Shown piece by piece: positions 6,297 to 10,402 of a stretch of 10,402 bases of DNA (position 1 is the first letter of the stretch; every line of letters starts with the position of its first letter). Position numbers and translations under genes: made by a program. This stretch comes from CAZVJA01 sp964626885 (GTDB taxonomy: Bacteria; Planctomycetota; Planctomycetia; Planctomycetales; Planctomycetaceae). The stretch spans positions 1 through 10,402 of the forward strand of contig CAZVJA010000193.1 of the NCBI GenBank assembly GCA_964626885.1, read 5' to 3'. Under the pieces are notes generated by a model, which had not been told where the DNA came from, ran no database searches, and saw only the letters and a list, made by a program, of their open reading frames with translations.

Positions 6297-8225
6297 GTGG
6301 CGTTTTTGCGAGTGATCAAAGGGAGTGCCCCCGGCCAATTGCTGGAACTGACCGGCGAGCGGATGGTCATTGGCCGGCATCCCAACTGCGAGATCGTGCT
6401 CGATAACGTTGCCGTCAGCCGGCACCACGCCCAAATTCTCGAAAGTCACGGGAATTACTATATCGAGGATCTCCGCAGCCGAAACCGGACTTACCTCAAT
6501 GGCGCGCCGGTCGAAGGGAGGACGGAGCTGAAGGACGCGGACGAGCTACGCGTCTGTGACGTGTTGATGTCTTTTCATCGCCAGATGCCGGCGCTCGACG
6601 ATCTCCCAGGTTCATCCGGGCAGTCGATCGACCGGGCGACAGCCGTTGAGCGACCCCGAGATCGACGAAAGCCGCTGACTGGGGAAATACCGGTCTTCCG
6701 AGGAGAGCCCTCGGCCACCGACAAGCGACTTCCCGATGCGTCATCAATTCTGTCGACGCTGAGTGCCCGCTCCGGGGGAACGATGCGATTGGGGGTGAAG
6801 CCGGAAGCGAAACTCCGCGCCGTGCTGGAGATCAGCAAGTCGTTGTCGCAGACTCTGAAACTCGACGACGTGCTCCAGAAGCTCCTCGATGAGCTGTTTA
6901 AAATCTTCCCTCAGGCGGATGAAGGTTTTGTGTTGCTGAACGATCCCGAAGGAGAACGGCTGGTCGTCAAGGCGGCGGAAGAACGGGGAACCGTGGGGAA
7001 CAGCGGCCGTCTGCGGGCCAGCATGACAATCATTCGGCAGGCGATGGAATCGGGACAGGCGATCCTCAGCGCCGACGCATTGGAAGACAGCCGGTTTAAC
7101 ATGAGCGACAGTCTCTCGGGACTGGAGATTCGCTCGATGATTTGTGCGCCGCTGATGAGCCAGGAGGGGCACGCGCTCGGCGTCATTCAGCTCGATACAA
7201 AGAATTTGCGGCAACAATTCTCCGCGGATGATCTCGATCTACTGGTGAGCATTGCGTCGCAGGCGTCATTGGCTGTGGAGAATGCCGGTTTGCACGAGGA
7301 ATTGCTGCGACAGCGCGACATTGAGAGGGAACTCGAATTCGCCACACAGGTCCAGTTGGGATTTTTGCCCAACCAGCGTCCCCGTTTGCCCGGCTATGAA
7401 TTTCATGACTATTACGAAGCGGCCATGCGGGTCGGCGGTGATTATTTCGATTACATCACCCTCCCCGACGGCCGGGTCGCGGTAGCGCTCGCGGATGTTG
7501 CCGGAAAGGGAATTCCCGCGGCGCTGTTGATGGCACGGCTGTATTCTTCCGCGCGGCTGCATCTGTTCACGCAGCCGAATGCCGGCGCGGCGCTGACCGA
7601 GCTCAATTCCGAAATCCACTCCAGCGGGCTGGGGTTCCGGTTCATCACGTTCGTGGTTGTGATTATCGACCCGGCGAAACACGTGTTGACCATTGCGAAC
7701 GCCGGGCACCTGCCGCCGCTGCTCCGTCGACCCGATGGTTCGGTCGAGGCGATTGGCCGGAAACAATCGGGGATGCCGTTGGGAGTCACCTCCCGCCAGG
7801 AGTATGGCGAACTGGAACTCTCACTCGAGCCCGGCATGTCGTTGACGTTGTATACCGACGGCGTCACTGAAGCGATGAATGCCGACAACGACATTTACGG
7901 TCGCCCTCGGTTGGAGGCGTTTCTCGTCCACGCCCCGAAGCGCTCCGAAGAACTCGTCAAAGCGCTCGTCGCGGACGTTGAGGAATTCTGCGGCGATCGC
8001 TCGCAACGGGATGACATGTGCCTCGTCTGTTTGCGGCGCCTCGAGGAAGCTCTCGATCCGACGGAAGAAATCCCCACGGAAATTCCGCGCACGGCGACGG
8101 AGATCGCGCCCGTTTCCGGCGAGCAGCGCGAGACGGTGGTCGGAGTGGCGATCGGGGAGGGGGGAGTTGCCGTGCCTCGCAAAAAGACCCCCCGCAAAAA
8201 ACGAAGCGGCAGCGCGGAAAGCTGA
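6297..8225 (+). CDS. FHA-GAF-PP2C (SpoIIE/RsbU-like) serine phosphatase
   Basis: 642 residues from GTG 6297. An FHA phosphothreonine-binding domain occupies about 3-95, with G26-R27, S41-R42-H43-H44 and the LNG at 68-70. A charged low-complexity linker (100-165) leads to a GAF sensor domain (about 170-330), then a coiled-coil-like linker RQRDIERELEFATQVQ (338-353), typical just before SpoIIE-type phosphatases. The PP2C domain (about 370-582) has the metal-binding aspartates D382 (GGDYFD), D400 (ADVAGKG), D521 (YTDGVTEA) and D572/D573 (RDD). An Ile/Thr/Glu-rich stretch and a strongly basic tail (PRKKTPRKKR) end it. Such proteins dephosphorylate anti-anti-sigma factors or other Ser/Thr phosphoproteins in response to signals sensed by GAF; the FHA domain would dock a phosphorylated partner. 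No anti-sigma or kinase gene lies nearby, so the pathway is unknown. All catalytic residues appear intact. The stop codon sits inside a heptamer repeat. Confidence 0.92.
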   Translation: MAFLRVIKGSAPGQLLELTGERMVIGRHPNCEIVLDNVAVSRHHAQILESHGNYYIEDLRSRNRTYLNGAPVEGRTELKDADELRVCDVLMSFHRQMPALDDLPGSSGQSIDRATAVERPRDRRKPLTGEIPVFRGEPSATDKRLPDASSILSTLSARSGGTMRLGVKPEAKLRAVLEISKSLSQTLKLDDVLQKLLDELFKIFPQADEGFVLLNDPEGERLVVKAAEERGTVGNSGRLRASMTIIRQAMESGQAILSADALEDSRFNMSDSLSGLEIRSMICAPLMSQEGHALGVIQLDTKNLRQQFSADDLDLLVSIASQASLAVENAGLHEELLRQRDIERELEFATQVQLGFLPNQRPRLPGYEFHDYYEAAMRVGGDYFDYITLPDGRVAVALADVAGKGIPAALLMARLYSSARLHLFTQPNAGAALTELNSEIHSSGLGFRFITFVVVIIDPAKHVLTIANAGHLPPLLRRPDGSVEAIGRKQSGMPLGVTSRQEYGELELSLEPGMSLTLYTDGVTEAMNADNDIYGRPRLEAFLVHAPKRSEELVKALVADVEEFCGDRSQRDDMCLVCLRRLEEALDPTEEIPTEIPRTATEIAPVSGEQRETVVGVAIGEGGVAVPRKKTPRKKRSGSAES

Positions 8226-8269
8226 CCGCTGACTGCTCATAGTTCAAAGCTGATCGCTGACAGCTTCTG
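8221..8269 (+). repeat. Degenerate heptanucleotide tandem repeat, consensus GCTGAYN
   Basis: Seven consecutive 7-base units can be read from 8221: GCTGACC, GCTGACT, GCTCATA, GTTCAAA, GCTGATC, GCTGACA, GCTTCTG. Four match GCTGAYN exactly and the others are decayed. Seen at a larger scale, 8220-8237 and 8248-8265 are 18-base copies with 16 identities, 28 bases (four units) apart. The array fills most of the spacer between the phosphatase gene and dinG, and its first unit contains the phosphatase TGA stop. The second 18-base copy can also form a small hairpin (AGCTG/CAGCT). Confidence 0.7.
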
Positions 8270-8286
8270 AGAGAGACCCCAACGGA

Positions 8287-10263
8287 ATGACGACTCTCGA
8301 CACGCGTTCGGTACTCGGGCCCGCGGGGCGCATCGCCGGCCGGCTGCCGCAATACGAGCAGCGGCCCGAGCAGCTGCAAATGGCCGAGGCGGTCGAGCAG
8401 GCGATCCGTGACGAGTCGCATCTCATCGTCGAAGCGGGAACCGGGGTCGGAAAAAGCTTCGCGTATCTCGTGCCGGCGATTCTCGCCGCCGCGTCGGGCG
8501 AGCAGAACTCCGACCGCCGCAAGCGGGTGGTCGTGTCCACGCACACCATCAGCCTGCAGGAGCAGCTTATTGGCCGCGATATACCGTTTCTCAACGCGGT
8601 CCTGCCGGTTGAATTCTCGGCCGTCCTGGTGAAGGGACGTTCCAATTACATCAGCCTGCGGCGGCTAAAAGGAGCCGTCGAGCGTGCCGCCTCGCTCTTC
8701 GCGCTCCCTGACGAAATGCACCAGTTACAGGCCATTCTCAAATGGTCGAAGCGCACCGGCGATGGCAGCCGCTCGGATCTTGATTTTCAACCGTTGCCGC
8801 AGCTCTGGGAAGAAGTCGAGAGCGAGCACGGCAACTGCCTGGGACGCAAATGCCCGACCTTCAATGACTGTTTTTACTTTCAAGCGCGGCGACGTGCTTG
8901 GAATGCCGATCTGCTGGTGGTGAATCACGCTCTCTTTTTTTCGGATCTCGCACTTCGCAGGGAAGGAGCGGGGATTCTCCCTGAGTACGACGTCGCGATC
9001 CTCGACGAAGCCCACACGCTCGAAGCTGTCGCCGGGCAGCACATGGGGCTCGCGATCTCCAGCGGGCAGATCGAGTATCTTCTCAATCGCCTGTACAACG
9101 AGCGGACGCAGCGCGGCCTGCTGCTGCAGCATCGCCTCTCCGACGAGCAGCGCAAGGTAGCGGAACTGCGGTTTCGCTCCGATGATTTCTTCGACGGGAT
9201 GCGCTCCTGGCAGCAGGAACATGGCAACAGTAACGGCCGCGTGCTGGAGCCGCCGTCGGTGAGCGATGAGGTGACGCCGCTGTTGCGCGATCTGGCCGCC
9301 GGAATATCAAAGTTCGCGACGTCGCTCGAAACGGACGAAGAGAAAATCGAGTATGTCGCCGCCGCGGAACGCTGTTCGGGATTGGCGGACATGCTTCGCG
9401 CCTGGCTGGAACAGTCGGACAGCGACTCGGTCTACTGGACCGAATCGGCCGGAAGAAAGCAGCAGAATCTGAAGCTCGTCTCCGCCCCGGTCGACGTGGG
9501 TCCGGTGCTCCGCGACGCCCTCTTCAACGAGGTTTCGACCGTCGTGCTCACCAGTGCCACGCTGGCGATCGGAGACGGGAACTTCGACTTCATCAAGAAT
9601 CGCATCGGCCTCACGAAGACCCGCGAACTGCGCCTGGGGAGCCCATTTGATTACGCCCAACAGGCGAAGCTCGTGATTCCACGCAGCATGCCTGACCCCG
9701 GAGATCAGCCGCGCGAATACGAGAAAGCAGTCTGCGAAAAGATACAGAAATACGTCGCGCAGACGGAGGGGCGGGCGTTTGTCCTCTTCACCAGCTACCA
9801 GATGATGAAAAGCTGCGCGACCCGCCTGACGCCGTGGTTCGCCTCTCGGAACATTTCGCTGTATTGCCAGGGGGACGGCCTGCCGAGGACGTTGATGCTC
9901 GAACGCTTCCGGACCGATCCGGCGGCGGTGCTGTTTGGAGCCGACAGCTTCTGGCAGGGAGTCGATGTCCCTGGCGAGGCGCTGCAAAACGTCATCATCG
10001 CCAAGCTGCCGTTCAGCGTTCCCGACCATCCGTTGCTCGAAGCGCGGCTGGAAGCGATTCGCGAACGAGGGGGGAACCCGTTCATGGAATATCAGGTGCC
10101 GGAAGCGGTCATCAAATTGAAGCAGGGGTTCGGCCGGCTGATCCGCCGACAAAGCGACCGCGGGCAAGTCGTGATTCTCGACCCGCGCGTGATGACGAAG
10201 CGCTACGGCCGACTGTTTCTCGACAGTTTACCCGATTGCAAGCGGGTGGTTGACGACGAGTGA
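8287..10263 (+). CDS. DinG-family ATP-dependent helicase (XPD-like, SF2)
   Basis: 658 residues, a normal length. Motifs in order: a Q-motif-like RPEQLQMA (26-33); Walker A EAGTGVGKS (49-57); motif Ia STHTISLQEQL (84-94); the Fe-S region with C184, C189 and C195; NHALFF (213-218); the DEAH box (240-243); then VLTSATL and, near the end, the DSFWQGVDVPG motif V region and the QGFGRLIRR motif VI. This family unwinds DNA in the 5'-3' direction and helps resolve R-loops, G-quadruplexes and damaged replication intermediates. The spacing of C184/C189/C195 (4 and 5 residues between) equals that of the last three cluster ligands of E. coli DinG. However, the first ligand position, usually NYxC, reads NYIS (S123). 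The ATG at 8287 has only weak upstream purines (GAGAGA at 8269-8274). It lies 61 bases after the phosphatase gene and could share its transcript. Confidence 0.92.
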   Translation: MTTLDTRSVLGPAGRIAGRLPQYEQRPEQLQMAEAVEQAIRDESHLIVEAGTGVGKSFAYLVPAILAAASGEQNSDRRKRVVVSTHTISLQEQLIGRDIPFLNAVLPVEFSAVLVKGRSNYISLRRLKGAVERAASLFALPDEMHQLQAILKWSKRTGDGSRSDLDFQPLPQLWEEVESEHGNCLGRKCPTFNDCFYFQARRRAWNADLLVVNHALFFSDLALRREGAGILPEYDVAILDEAHTLEAVAGQHMGLAISSGQIEYLLNRLYNERTQRGLLLQHRLSDEQRKVAELRFRSDDFFDGMRSWQQEHGNSNGRVLEPPSVSDEVTPLLRDLAAGISKFATSLETDEEKIEYVAAAERCSGLADMLRAWLEQSDSDSVYWTESAGRKQQNLKLVSAPVDVGPVLRDALFNEVSTVVLTSATLAIGDGNFDFIKNRIGLTKTRELRLGSPFDYAQQAKLVIPRSMPDPGDQPREYEKAVCEKIQKYVAQTEGRAFVLFTSYQMMKSCATRLTPWFASRNISLYCQGDGLPRTLMLERFRTDPAAVLFGADSFWQGVDVPGEALQNVIIAKLPFSVPDHPLLEARLEAIRERGGNPFMEYQVPEAVIKLKQGFGRLIRRQSDRGQVVILDPRVMTKRYGRLFLDSLPDCKRVVDDE

Positions 10264-10319
10264 CAGCGCCGGGTTGTATCCCAGCACGCACGGTACACTT
10301 TCGAGCCACGCGATTCAAG

Positions 10320-10402
10320 TCACTTTGTTGCACTCAGTCGCGCTTCCAGAAACTCGAACGCCTGCCGGGTCGGGATGTCGCCGGGGTTGCCGAATTCGCC
10401 GC
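10320..10402 (-). CDS. C-terminal end of an unidentified gene (partial)
   Basis: Read leftward from the window edge, a frame is open for 27 codons and ends in TGA at 10322-10320. The tail peptide is GEFGNPGDIPTRQAFEFLEARL followed by SATK. The helical, natural-looking composition, high GC at third positions, and a stop in the expected convergent position just 56 bases after dinG suggest the real end of a protein gene. Too little is present to name a family. Confidence 0.55.
   Translation of the reverse strand, partial: GEFGNPGDIPTRQAFEFLEARLSATK

Noticed and set aside
9307..10167. 286-codon minus-strand frame inside dinG
   Set aside because: Antisense shadow of helicase motifs, with no domain signal of its own.
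1..10402. CRISPR array, insertion sequence, prophage or toxin-antitoxin pair
   Set aside because: No spaced direct repeats, transposase or integrase motifs, terminal inverted repeats, or two-gene toxin arrangement were found.

Overview
This is a GC-rich bacterial window of ordinary, mostly recognisable chromosomal genes. The gene set suggests a planctomycete or a related environmental Gram-negative: an FHA-GAF-SpoIIE-type phosphatase, a thioredoxin/NHL protein of NHLRC2 type, and a DinG-like helicase. I infer the lineage from this protein style; there is no rRNA or other marker to prove it.

Layout. The left edge (1-434, +) is the C-terminal end of an AbgB-like M20 peptidase/amidohydrolase. 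Next come a small AT-richer hypothetical gene (558-848, +) and a 33-codon single-membrane-segment protein (923-1024, +) with a good ribosome binding site. Then follows a leftward block read from a promoter near 6150: lutA (6069-5308), lutB (5311-3947), lutC (3915-3292), and a secreted thioredoxin-like/NHL-repeat protein (3201-1060). lutA and lutB overlap by 4 bases (ATGA). lutABC encodes the iron-sulfur L-lactate oxidation complex. No lactate permease or LutR/LldR regulator is visible in the window.

The 6070-6296 gap is a divergent control region, with sigma70-like promoters facing both ways. To the right lies a FHA-GAF-PP2C (RsbU/SpoIIE-like) serine/threonine phosphatase (6297-8225, GTG start). 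A 61-bp spacer carrying a degenerate heptanucleotide repeat separates it from a DinG-family helicase (8287-10263). At the right edge the end of an unidentified leftward gene (10402-10320) converges on dinG.

Starts matter here. For lutB, the NHL protein and the phosphatase, the longest reading frame runs past the likely true start, and I placed each start on ribosome binding sites, overlap and domain edges. I found no rRNA, tRNA, CRISPR array, insertion sequence or clear prophage. I see no convincing novel multi-gene system. The items most worth a second look are the heptamer repeat that contains the phosphatase stop codon, the DinG helicase with serine in place of its first cluster cysteine, the tiny membrane protein, and the low-GC3 small gene.
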